Positions 34,662 through 41,333 of a stretch of DNA of 64,000 nt are shown here, one piece after another (positions within the stretch are counted from its first letter, which is position 1; every line of letters begins with the position of its first letter). This DNA comes from JAEXOD01 sp963663265. GTDB taxonomy: Bacteria; Bacteroidota; Ignavibacteria; Ignavibacteriales; Melioribacteraceae. The stretch is from assembly GCA_963663265.2 (NCBI GenBank), contig CAXXXM010000002.1, forward strand, positions 124,001-188,000, in the 5' to 3' direction. The notes below the pieces were generated by a model. It made no database searches and was not told the DNA's origin. It worked only from the letters and a program-made list of their open reading frames with translations. Position numbers and translations under genes: made by a program.

Positions 34662-34877
34662 TTAGGTGACTGCATACATGAATATTTCTTTTACTTTTTT
34701 TGTAATTTCTTCGTCCGAAAGTTCCGGATTAAAGTGTTTTATGGCTGCAAATTTAAGTTCCCAAGCACTATAATATAATCGTAATGATTGTTCTAATCGT
34801 TTTTGGTAAATTGGATCTGTTAAAACATTTTGTTCAACAGAAGTATCTACTTTATTCTTATTTTGTGTTTGTTCCAT
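34662..34877 (-). CDS. Small helical accessory protein, partner of the truncated gene downstream
   Basis: A 71-residue protein, helical, with the core LEQSLRLYYSAWELKFAAIK followed by HFNPELSDEEITKKVKEIFM and terminal YAVT. I recall this type (LYYxAxELK ... HPxxxxEEIxxxVxEIFxxAxT) as a conserved hypothetical found next to a nucleotidyltransferase-like gene in many genomes; the function of the pair is not known to me, though a toxin-antitoxin or defence role has been a natural guess. Here the partner survives only as a C-terminal remnant (34342-34530). Repeat arrays lie on both sides. Confidence 0.7.
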   Translation of the reverse strand: MEQTQNKNKVDTSVEQNVLTDPIYQKRLEQSLRLYYSAWELKFAAIKHFNPELSDEEITKKVKEIFMYAVT

Positions 34878-34894
34878 ACTATTTTAGATAACAG

Positions 34895-35160
34895 ATTTAA
34901 GAAAACAGACGACAGGAAACAGACAGAAGAACGAAGGGGAAAATAGTGACGAGTGACCCGCCTTCGGCTGTGACATGTGACTTTAAAGATAGTGACGAGT
35001 GACGAGTAACTTGTGACAAAATCCTTAAAAACTTGTTAATTAAATAGTGACTTGAAACTTGAGACTTGTGACTTGGTTTATATAAAAACTTGTCACGCGT
35101 TACATGTCACTTGTCACTCTTTTTTGTTACTCTTCACTTCATTCGTTACTTATTACTCTA
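34895..35160 (+). repeat. Long composite heptamer element
   Basis: An ordered composite: a purine-rich module (34901-34950, AAAACAGACGACAGGAAACA and following) also found at 35667-35717; GTGACGA-GTGACCC; a CCGCCTTCGGCTGTGAC tag; GTGACAT-GTGAC; TTTAAAGATA; GTGACGA-GTGACGA-GTAACTT-GTGAC; core AAAATCCTTAAAAACTTG; the GACTTGAAACTTGAGACTTG module; second core TTGGTTTATATAAAAACTTG (about 35073-35092); and an inverted arm GTCACGC-GTTACAT-GTCACTT-GTCAC running into the 3' end of the HEPN gene at 35139. Confidence 0.88.
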
Positions 35161-35612
35161 TTTATTTCTTTGGTTATTCTATCAAGATATTTGACTAAAT
35201 TTGCTTTGTGGGTAAATATTAAATTTAGTTTTGCGGAATTTATTTCTGGATTATCTTCGTATTCGTGTGCAATTTCATTACGAATTTCTCTTAATTCAAT
35301 CCACAAATCGTAGTTTTCTATTATTCCTAATTGCTCTAATCTGTTGAATATATCAATAAAGGATTTGTTTGTTGTTACTTCTCCTAACGATTCTAAAACT
35401 AATCTAAATAATTTATTCCCAATTGTATCTTGTAAATTTGCAAATCGATATAAGTACTGATCAATATAAACTATTTGTTCTTCATTTAATTCAGCGTAGC
35501 TTTCTGCTGTAAGCGGCATAAATTCGCTCATTTTTGCATAAGCGTTTTCAAGTCGTAGTTTATGCTTTTCAGCAAGTTGAATTTGTTGGTTTAATATTTG
35601 TTTTAATTTCAT
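35139..35612 (-). CDS. HEPN-domain protein, HepT-like toxin candidate
   Basis: A 157-residue all-helical protein with a near-canonical HEPN RNase motif: R111-N-E-I-A-H116-E-Y118, the RX4HXY pattern of HepT toxins, in which the Tyr is the site AMPylated by the MntA antitoxin. The upstream gene on the same strand (35788-36081) encodes an MNT nucleotidyltransferase, so the two form a HEPN/MNT toxin-antitoxin pair. Unusually, about 175 bp of heptamer repeat separate them, and the C-terminal residues (ending ISNE) are read from the next array. Activity is inferred from the motif. Confidence 0.82.
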   Translation of the reverse strand: MKLKQILNQQIQLAEKHKLRLENAYAKMSEFMPLTAESYAELNEEQIVYIDQYLYRFANLQDTIGNKLFRLVLESLGEVTTNKSFIDIFNRLEQLGIIENYDLWIELREIRNEIAHEYEDNPEINSAKLNLIFTHKANLVKYLDRITKEINRVISNE

Positions 35613-35639
35613 AGCAGAATTCAGATATTAGATTACAGA

Positions 35640-35785
35640 TTTCAGAATTTAGAGAACAGAATTCAGAAAACTGATGACAGGAAACAGGCAGAAGAACGAT
35701 GGGGAAAAAATAGTGACTTGAAACTTGAGACTTGTGATTTGGTTTATATAAAAACTTGTCTCTCGTTACTTGTCACTTGTCACTT
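35640..35785 (+). repeat. Heptamer element between MNT and HEPN genes
   Basis: Starts with a degenerate TTCAGAATTTAGAGAACAG heptamer tract, then the purine-rich module (35667-35717) shared with 34901-34950, GTGACTTGAAACTTGAGACT, core TTGGTTTATATAAAAACTTG (35739-35758) shared with the elements near 28640 and 35085, and the inverted arm GTTACTTGTCACTTGTCAC. It fills the whole gap between the two genes of the toxin-antitoxin pair. Confidence 0.87.
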
Positions 35786-35787
35786 AT

Positions 35788-36081
35788 TTACAGTTGTATA
35801 CCTTCTGTTTTTGCGACCTCGTAAATTGGTAAATTGGTTGTAAAGTTATTTATTACAACGTCTATTTTTTGATCACCTAATTCTTTTTTTAATGCCACTA
35901 AATACTTTATTTTTCTTTGTATTATTTCTTCTTTTATGTCTGTTTCAATATATAAATCTATGTCACCACCTTTTTTGGTGTCATCCACTCGTGAACCAAA
36001 AAGATAAATTTTTATATCATCATTAAAACATAACTTTGCAGATGATTTTATAAAATCTATTTGTTGTTGTTTTAATCTCAT
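35788..36081 (-). CDS. MNT-type minimal nucleotidyltransferase, MntA-like antitoxin
   Basis: A 97-residue polymerase-beta-fold nucleotidyltransferase with IYLFGSRVDDTKKGGDIDLY: G29-S30, then D40 and D42, a GSX9DXD motif one residue shorter than the GSX10DXD of MntA, and a third acidic residue at D74 (QKIDVVI). MntA proteins neutralise HEPN toxins by AMPylating them. It is upstream of the HEPN gene on the same strand. Heptamer arrays lie on both sides. Confidence 0.88.
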   Translation of the reverse strand: MRLKQQQIDFIKSSAKLCFNDDIKIYLFGSRVDDTKKGGDIDLYIETDIKEEIIQRKIKYLVALKKELGDQKIDVVINNFTTNLPIYEVAKTEGIQL

Positions 36082-36085
36082 AAAC

Positions 36086-36168
36086 GATGAAAAAGTGACA
36101 TGTGACTTGTGACAAAACCTTAAAAAACTTGTTACGCGTTACATGTCACTTGTCACTTGTAACTCTGG
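36086..36168 (+). repeat. Short inverted heptamer element between proC and MNT
   Basis: GTGACAT-GTGACTT-GTGAC, core AAAACCTTAAAAAACTTGTT, then GTTACGC-GTTACAT-GTCACTT-GTCACTT-GTAAC. This is the most compact copy of the composite: two to three direct units, one core and an inverted arm that can pair back to form a hairpin of about 80 nt. It fills the 90-bp gap between the genes. Confidence 0.87.
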
Positions 36169-36171
36169 AAG

Positions 36172-36975
36172 TTACATTTTAGAAAGTTCTTCGGCTCTGG
36201 CAGCGGCGTTTTTAATTGCTGTTTTAATTGTTTCTTCAAGCGTATTTTGATTAAATACTTTTAATGCAGCTTCGGTTGTTCCACCTTTTGATGCAACTTT
36301 TGCAATTAATTGAGTTAATTCCATATTGGAATTATTAAATACATGATAAGCACCAAGCATAGTTTCTTTTACTAAAAGTTCACTTAAACCTTCGTCTAAT
36401 CCTAATTGAATTCCTGCGTTAATCATGGAATTAATAAAGTAATAAAAATATGCTGGTCCGCTACCGCTTAATGCAGTAACTCCATCAATTAACTCTTCTT
36501 TGCTTAACAATACTACTCTGCCTGTAGTGCTTAATAAATTATCAACAGTTGATAATTGATGTATATTAACATCATTATTGGGTACAAAACAAGTTATACC
36601 ACTCCCATATTGGGCTGGCATATTTGGCATTGCACGTACTATTATTTTGTGACCAAGCTCTTCACTTAATCTTTGGAGTTTAATTCCGGCAAGGATTGAG
36701 ATAATTAAAGTTTCGGGCTTTATTTTCCCTTTTAACTTTGAAGCGACTGTGGAAAAATCTTGCGGTTTAACGGAAAGAATTATAACATCAGCATTTAATA
36801 CGTTATCACCTAACTGATCGGTAGCACCCGAAAAACCAAGTGATTTAATTCTATTTATTCCATCGTGATTTTTTGCAACTAATGTTAAGTCCTTTCCAAC
36901 TACTTTGTTGTAGCTTAAAAAAGATTTAGCATAAGTAAGCCCCATGTTCCCACACCCAATAATGGCTACTTTCAT
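36172..36975 (-). CDS. proC: Pyrroline-5-carboxylate reductase
   Basis: Last step of proline synthesis: reduces pyrroline-5-carboxylate with NAD(P)H. The 267-residue protein has the Rossmann start MKVAIIGCGNMGLTYAKSFL, DVIILSVKPQDF (about 68), IIVRAMPNMPAQYGSGITCF (about 112) and the C-terminal family signature DGVTALSGSGPAYFYYFINS (about 163) with KVASKGGTTEAALKVF (about 225). Length is normal. A housekeeping gene standing between the accessory island and glf. Confidence 0.95.
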   Translation of the reverse strand: MKVAIIGCGNMGLTYAKSFLSYNKVVGKDLTLVAKNHDGINRIKSLGFSGATDQLGDNVLNADVIILSVKPQDFSTVASKLKGKIKPETLIISILAGIKLQRLSEELGHKIIVRAMPNMPAQYGSGITCFVPNNDVNIHQLSTVDNLLSTTGRVVLLSKEELIDGVTALSGSGPAYFYYFINSMINAGIQLGLDEGLSELLVKETMLGAYHVFNNSNMELTQLIAKVASKGGTTEAALKVFNQNTLEETIKTAIKNAAARAEELSKM

Positions 36976-37074
36976 TACTAAACTACTTTTTTCTGTATTC
37001 TAAAATTTTCAATATTCTATGACAAGGTAGCTATTTTCAATTTTTCGATTTTTGAAATCCTCAATCAAAATAGG

Positions 37075-37094
37075 TACAGCTCCGCCAGGTAAGT
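37075..37094 (+). repeat. 20-bp exact repeat (second copy at 28172-28191)
   Basis: TACAGCTCCGCCAGGTAAGT occurs here and exactly at 28172-28191, both in non-coding DNA in the same orientation, 8.9 kb apart. It sits in the 259-bp gap between proC and glf, which otherwise holds AT-rich sequence without a recognised element. Confidence 0.8.
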
Positions 37095-37234
37095 TACATA
37101 TTAGAACGAATTCTAAATTGAAATTTAATTTACAATTTTACTATTATATTTACAAATACAAAATTGTGAAGTAAAAATAACATAAATAGCTGTGATTTAG
37201 ATCACGATCGTTGGTAGTACCTCCGATTTAACAA

Positions 37235-38359
37235 CTATTTAATAGTTTCAATAAACGATTTAAATTTGGCAATTGATGAACCAATAACCTGGTGCATATC
37301 GTAATATCTAAATTCTGCCATACGCCCTATAAATAGAACTCCCTCTTCATTTTTAGCTAAGTTCTCATATTTATTATATTGAACATCAGATTCAGTATTA
37401 CGAATTGGGTAATAAGGTTCATTTCTGCTATCTGTAAAATCTGAGTATTCTTCAAATGCAACCGAAACATCAAACTGCTTATCCGGTGTAAACCATTTAT
37501 GTTCGCTTATTCGTGTAAATAGTACTTTCAAATCGCAATAGTTTAGCTGAGAAGTTCCAATAATCTCTTTCCCTCTAATTTCCTTAAATGCAACTGTTCT
37601 ATATGGAAGATAGCCAAATTGGTAATTAAAATATTCATCAAGCGAACCAGAATAAACCAAATACTTATAATTATTTCTCCATGAAGATTTATATTCATCA
37701 TAATCTGTTGAAAGTTTAATAGTTATTTTATCATGATGGAGCATCCTATTAAATATTTCGGTATATCCATCTATAGGAATTCCTTGATAGGTATCGTTAA
37801 AATAGTTATCATTATAATTAAATCTAATTGGTAAACGCTTTGCCGTAGATACAGCAATTAGTTTTGGATCAGTTCCCCATTGTTTGATAGTGTAGTTTTT
37901 AAAAAATGCTTCATACAGTTCCACACCCAATGAAGTAGTTACAAATTCTTCAAAATTTGTGATTTGAGCATTATTTACTCGTATACTATTAATAAATTGT
38001 TCGGCTTCAATTGGATTAAAAGCTCTATTAAACAATTGATTTATTGTATGTAAGTTTACCGGAAGAGAATACACAGAATTATTATAGACAGCTTTTACTC
38101 GATGTATATAATTATTAAACTCAGTAAATTTATTAATAAAATCCCATATTTCTTTTGAGTTAGTATGAAATATATGAGGTCCATATTTATGGATATCTAT
38201 TTTTGTTTCCTCATCTTTATACGAGTAACAATTTCCACCAATATGATTTCGTTTATCAATTATTTCTACAGAATAACCAGCTTCGGCAGCAAAATGAGCA
38301 AATACTGATCCGGCGAAACCAGCTCCAATTATTAAAAAATCAGCTTTGTATGAATTCAT
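37235..38359 (-). CDS. glf: UDP-galactopyranose mutase
   Basis: Flavoenzyme that converts UDP-galactopyranose to UDP-galactofuranose, the donor for galactofuranose-containing glycans. The 374-residue protein has the FAD motif DFLIIGAGFAGSVFAHFAAE (4-23), IEIIDKRNHIGGNCYSY-like ADP-binding/His region (about 33-48), YGPHIFHTNSKEIWDF (about 60), FKNYTIKQWGTDP (about 155), TAKRLPIRFNYNDNYFNDTY (about 175) and GRMAEFRYYDMHQVIG near the end. All match UGM at normal length. Confidence 0.95.
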   Translation of the reverse strand: MNSYKADFLIIGAGFAGSVFAHFAAEAGYSVEIIDKRNHIGGNCYSYKDEETKIDIHKYGPHIFHTNSKEIWDFINKFTEFNNYIHRVKAVYNNSVYSLPVNLHTINQLFNRAFNPIEAEQFINSIRVNNAQITNFEEFVTTSLGVELYEAFFKNYTIKQWGTDPKLIAVSTAKRLPIRFNYNDNYFNDTYQGIPIDGYTEIFNRMLHHDKITIKLSTDYDEYKSSWRNNYKYLVYSGSLDEYFNYQFGYLPYRTVAFKEIRGKEIIGTSQLNYCDLKVLFTRISEHKWFTPDKQFDVSVAFEEYSDFTDSRNEPYYPIRNTESDVQYNKYENLAKNEEGVLFIGRMAEFRYYDMHQVIGSSIAKFKSFIETIK

Positions 38360-38459
38360 GAAATTTTCCTACTGTCGAAATTTATGATATTGGGAAAGAC
38401 AATAATTATACAATCATTATAAGCGTTAACAGAAAAATAATATACTATATAACTAAAAT

Positions 38460-38830
38460 GTCATGGTTTTGACCGTGTATGTTGCAAAACTCAAAAATCC
38501 CGTTCTTGGGTGTCATCGGTCGTACCGTGACACAAACTTTTATCAAAAAACAGAGTTATTTGCTTTTTTTACAGTAAATTCAATCGGTCATGGTAAGACC
38601 GTAGGTGTTGCAAAACTCGAAAATCAAGTTCATGGGTGTCACGGTCTCACCGTGACACTACTGTTTTTACCAAAAAATAGCTTAAATATAGCTGTTTTAA
38701 TACAAATTTTATTCGGTCATGGTAAGACCATGACCGCCATGAATATCTATCCCCAATTATGAAACGCCCTCGACCATGACCGCCCAGGAATTATTCCTCA
38801 ATTATAAAACATCTTCAACCATGACACTAA
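38460..38830 (+). repeat. Tandem 127-129-bp repeat with internal hairpins, plus 46-bp sub-repeat
   Basis: Between glf and wbpE. A unit starting GTCATGG at 38460 recurs at 38587 and 38716 (periods 127 and 129). Shared words are the GACC palindrome (GGTCATGGTAAGACC), GTTGCAAAACTC, and a hairpin: perfect 10-bp stem GTGTCACGGT/ACCGTGACAC with a 3-base loop (38636-38658) and a bulged version at 38510-38533. From 38726 the third copy passes into a 46-bp repeat beginning GACCATGACCGCC (38726, 38772, partial at 38818). An open frame crosses it (38463-38762) but its product is only repeat translation. The rest of the 515-bp gap shows nothing else. Confidence 0.85.
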
Positions 38831-38874
38831 ATCTAATCTTTTGTGTATTGCAAAATACTGAGAACTAATAGTAC

Positions 38875-40068
38875 TTAAGCTAAAAACTCTTTAATACAAT
38901 CAACAACAAATGTGATTTGTTCTTCGCTTAACTCTGGATAAATTGGAAGAGCAAGAGAAGTATCAGCAGCAAAATCAGCATTTGTAAAATCGATAGTTGA
39001 ATAAATAGGATTATCCATTAAATAATTAAAACATTCTTGTTTATGGAATGGAACTGGATAATATATTTCACAACCAATACTGTTCTTACGTAAATGAGCA
39101 ATTAATTCATCTCGTTTTTCAACACGGATTACAAATTGATTGTAAATATGATAATTAACTAATTCTTTACCATCGTCACCAACAACACCTTTATAAATGG
39201 ACTTAGGAATTAAAACTTTATTTTTATCATCAAAAGTTAATTTTCCTTCACATTCAGCTAATCCAGCTTCAATCATAAGTTTTTTATACAGCGACGCATT
39301 AACTCTGCGTTTTTCACTCCAATTATTTAAGTGAGGAAGTTTGATACTCAAAACAGCAGCTTGAATCGCATCCAATCTAAAGTTACCGCCAATCATTTTA
39401 TGATAGTACTTAGGATGTCCACCATGCACACGCATAATTTTTAATTTTTCAGCAAGTTTTTCATCCATAGTTGTAACCACACCGCCATCACCAAAACCAC
39501 CCAAGTTTTTGCTTGGGAAGAATGAAAAACAACCAATATCACCAATTGTACCAACTTGTCTACCATCTTTGTATTGAACGCCAATAGCTTGGGCACCATC
39601 TTCAACAACTTTCAAATTATGTTTTTTAGCAAATTCCATAATTGGTTCCATATCAGCACTTTGTCCATATAAATGAACCGGAATAATAACCTTTGTTTTT
39701 TCGGTAACAACTTTTTCTAATTGATTAAAATCAATATTAAAAGTAGTAGGATCAGAATCAACAAAAATAGGGACAGCATTTAAACGAGCAACAACACCCG
39801 CAGTAGCAAAAAAGGAATAAGTAGGTACAATAATTTCATCACCCGGTTTAATGTCCAACGCCATTAAAGCAAGTAATAATGCATCAGTACCAGAAGAAAC
39901 CCCAATAGCATATTTTGCACCAGTGTAATTGCAGATGTCTTTTTCTAATTTTTCAACATCTGGACCTAAAATAAAATATTGTGATTCGGCAACTCTAATT
40001 AAAGCCTCATCAACCTCAGTTTTAATTGTTTTGTACTGAGCTTTTAAATCTAATAAAGGAACGTTCAT
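38875..40068 (-). CDS. wbpE: UDP-sugar 3-aminotransferase (WbpE/WlbC-like)
   Basis: A 397-residue DegT-family PLP enzyme: VPLLDLKAQYKTIKTEVDEA, GVSSGTDALLLALMAL (about 57), VVEDGAQAIGVQYKDGRQVG (about 160) and the PLP Lys in FFPSKNLGGFGDGGVVTTMD (about 190). With wbpA, wbpB and wbpD upstream it would aminate C3 of the 3-keto-glucuronic acid made by WbpA/WbpB, leading to UDP-2,3-diamino sugars. An AATTNTN heptamer array begins five bases upstream of the start, and an unrelated four-helix-bundle gene separates it from wbpD. Confidence 0.88.
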   Translation of the reverse strand: MNVPLLDLKAQYKTIKTEVDEALIRVAESQYFILGPDVEKLEKDICNYTGAKYAIGVSSGTDALLLALMALDIKPGDEIIVPTYSFFATAGVVARLNAVPIFVDSDPTTFNIDFNQLEKVVTEKTKVIIPVHLYGQSADMEPIMEFAKKHNLKVVEDGAQAIGVQYKDGRQVGTIGDIGCFSFFPSKNLGGFGDGGVVTTMDEKLAEKLKIMRVHGGHPKYYHKMIGGNFRLDAIQAAVLSIKLPHLNNWSEKRRVNASLYKKLMIEAGLAECEGKLTFDDKNKVLIPKSIYKGVVGDDGKELVNYHIYNQFVIRVEKRDELIAHLRKNSIGCEIYYPVPFHKQECFNYLMDNPIYSTIDFTNADFAADTSLALPIYPELSEEQITFVVDCIKEFLA

Positions 40069-40072
40069 ATCT

Positions 40073-40107
40073 AATTCTCAATTTTTAATTTTTAATTCTT
40101 AATTATT
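40073..40107 (+). repeat. AATTNTN heptamer array, left flank of the second S23-like gene
   Basis: Five tandem heptamers AATTCTC, AATTTTT, AATTTTT, AATTCTT, AATTATT immediately upstream of the wbpE start. It is the inverted counterpart of the array at 40708-40742. 40108-40311 is AT-rich with no feature seen. Confidence 0.8.
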
Positions 40108-40311
40108 TTTAAAATAAAGCTTTTTAATCAAAAAACAACTTTAATAAAATTAAAGAAAAAGTCCATTGATCATAAAATCTTAATTATAAAACTATACTTT
40201 TTCAATTTAATTTGTAAACTCAAATTTATAAGTTCGCAATTTTTAATCTGACAATATTTTGTTATTTTATTTAGAAAATGTTATAAAACTTCATCAATAA
40301 ATAACAGTAAA

Positions 40312-40665
40312 TTATTGTTCAATATCTTTACTTAACGATTTAATGATTGCGGTTAGTAACCTAATTATTTCATTAATATCATTTATGTATTCTGTAAAAT
40401 CTATATCTAAAAACTTACCATATTGAATTAATTCTATCCAATATTTTGTTTCTCGAGCTTCTTTAGATGCAATAGTCATCTTGTTAATAAAATCTTTTCT
40501 TGAAGCAGCGGCAGTTGCTTCATTAATATTTGCACCTATTGATGTACCTGATTTTAATAATTGTTTAGATAAAACATATTCGTTACTTTGAATCAATTTT
40601 TTATACAGATCAATAATTTTCAATGCAAACTTAAAACTTTTATCTAAAACAATATTTTCTTTCAT
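40312..40665 (-). CDS. Four-helix-bundle protein, S23 family, second copy
   Basis: A 117-residue all-helical protein: FALKIIDLYKKLIQSNEYVL, then SKQLLKSGTSIGANINEATA (family signature, compare QIRRSAVSIPSNIAEG in the first copy) and IASKEARETKYWIELIQYG. It belongs to the same four-helix-bundle family as the gene at 8552 but to a different subgroup. It interrupts the wbpD-wbpE part of a sugar pathway and is bracketed by inverted AATTNTN arrays (40073-40107 and 40708-40742). Role unknown. Confidence 0.87.
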   Translation of the reverse strand: MKENIVLDKSFKFALKIIDLYKKLIQSNEYVLSKQLLKSGTSIGANINEATAAASRKDFINKMTIASKEARETKYWIELIQYGKFLDIDFTEYINDINEIIRLLTAIIKSLSKDIEQ

Positions 40666-40707
40666 TTCAAATAATACTTAAATAATAAAACACTTAATGA
40701 TTTTTTT

Positions 40708-40742
40708 AATTAAGAATTGAGAATTCAAAATTAAGAATTACA
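40708..40742 (+). repeat. AATTNAN heptamer array, right flank of the second S23-like gene
   Basis: AATTAAG, AATTGAG, AATTCAA, AATTAAG, AATTACA in tandem; reverse complement in style of 40073-40107. It starts 43 bases upstream of the S23-like start codon, and its right end encodes the last codons and stop of wbpD. Confidence 0.8.
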
Positions 40743-41321
40743 TTCAAAAACTTTTCCTTCAGTAAATTGGTATTTTTTATTTGATTTTTCGCAAAAGGCG
40801 AAACCATTTTCATCAAACTTTAATTTTTTACCGGCTTCGCTTACCCAGCCAACAATACGAGCCGGATTACCAACAACTAATGCAAAGTCTGGAATGTTTT
40901 TAGTTACAACCGAACCGGCACCAACAAATGCAAAACGTCCAATAGTATGACCGCAAACAATTGTTGAATTTGCTCCAAGTGATGCACCTTCTTTAACTAA
41001 AGTCTTTATATAAAACTCTTTTCCAACTTGAGGATATTTACAACGAGGATCCAAAATATTAGTAAATACCATTGAAGGTCCACAAAAAACATAATCTTCT
41101 AATGTAACGCCTTCATAAACCGAAACGTTGTTTTGTATTTTTACATAATTGCCAATTTCTACATCATTAGCAACATTAACATTTTGTCCCAACACGCATT
41201 TTTTGCCAATTTTAGAACCTTTTTGAACATGTGAAAAATGCCATATTTTGGTACCTTCACCAATTTCAACACCATCATCAACAACGGCATGTTCATTAAC
41301 ATAATAGTTTTTTTCTTCCAT
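40731..41321 (-). CDS. wbpD: UDP-3-amino-sugar N-acetyltransferase (WbpD/WlbB-like)
   Basis: A 196-residue left-handed beta-helix acetyltransferase with many hexapeptides (VDDGVEIGEGTKIWHFSHVQ, VLGQNVNVANDVEIGNYVKI, VSVYEGVTLEDYVFCGPSMV) and the WlbB-type FTNILDPRCKYPQVGKE loop, ending VVGNPARIVGWVSEAGKKLK. It N-acetylates the 3-amino group from WbpE to give UDP-2,3-diacetamido-2,3-dideoxy-glucuronic acid. The last three codons lie in a heptamer array. Confidence 0.9.
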   Translation of the reverse strand: MEEKNYYVNEHAVVDDGVEIGEGTKIWHFSHVQKGSKIGKKCVLGQNVNVANDVEIGNYVKIQNNVSVYEGVTLEDYVFCGPSMVFTNILDPRCKYPQVGKEFYIKTLVKEGASLGANSTIVCGHTIGRFAFVGAGSVVTKNIPDFALVVGNPARIVGWVSEAGKKLKFDENGFAFCEKSNKKYQFTEGKVFECNS

Positions 41322-41333
41322 AATTAAGCACCG

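Noticed and set aside
35104..35313. Open frame beginning with SLVTLFCYSS opposite the HEPN gene
   Set aside because: Starts in the heptamer array and then runs antisense to a gene with a recognisable HEPN motif.
34531..36168. Repeat arrays considered as CRISPR
   Set aside because: Units are 7 bases with 2-base gaps; there are no 20-40 base unique spacers and no cas genes.
38463..38762. Open frame of 99 codons on the plus strand between glf and wbpE
   Set aside because: It is a translation of the 127-bp tandem repeat (AKLKNPVLGCH and AKLENQVHGCH recur), has no ribosome site and opposes the direction of the locus.
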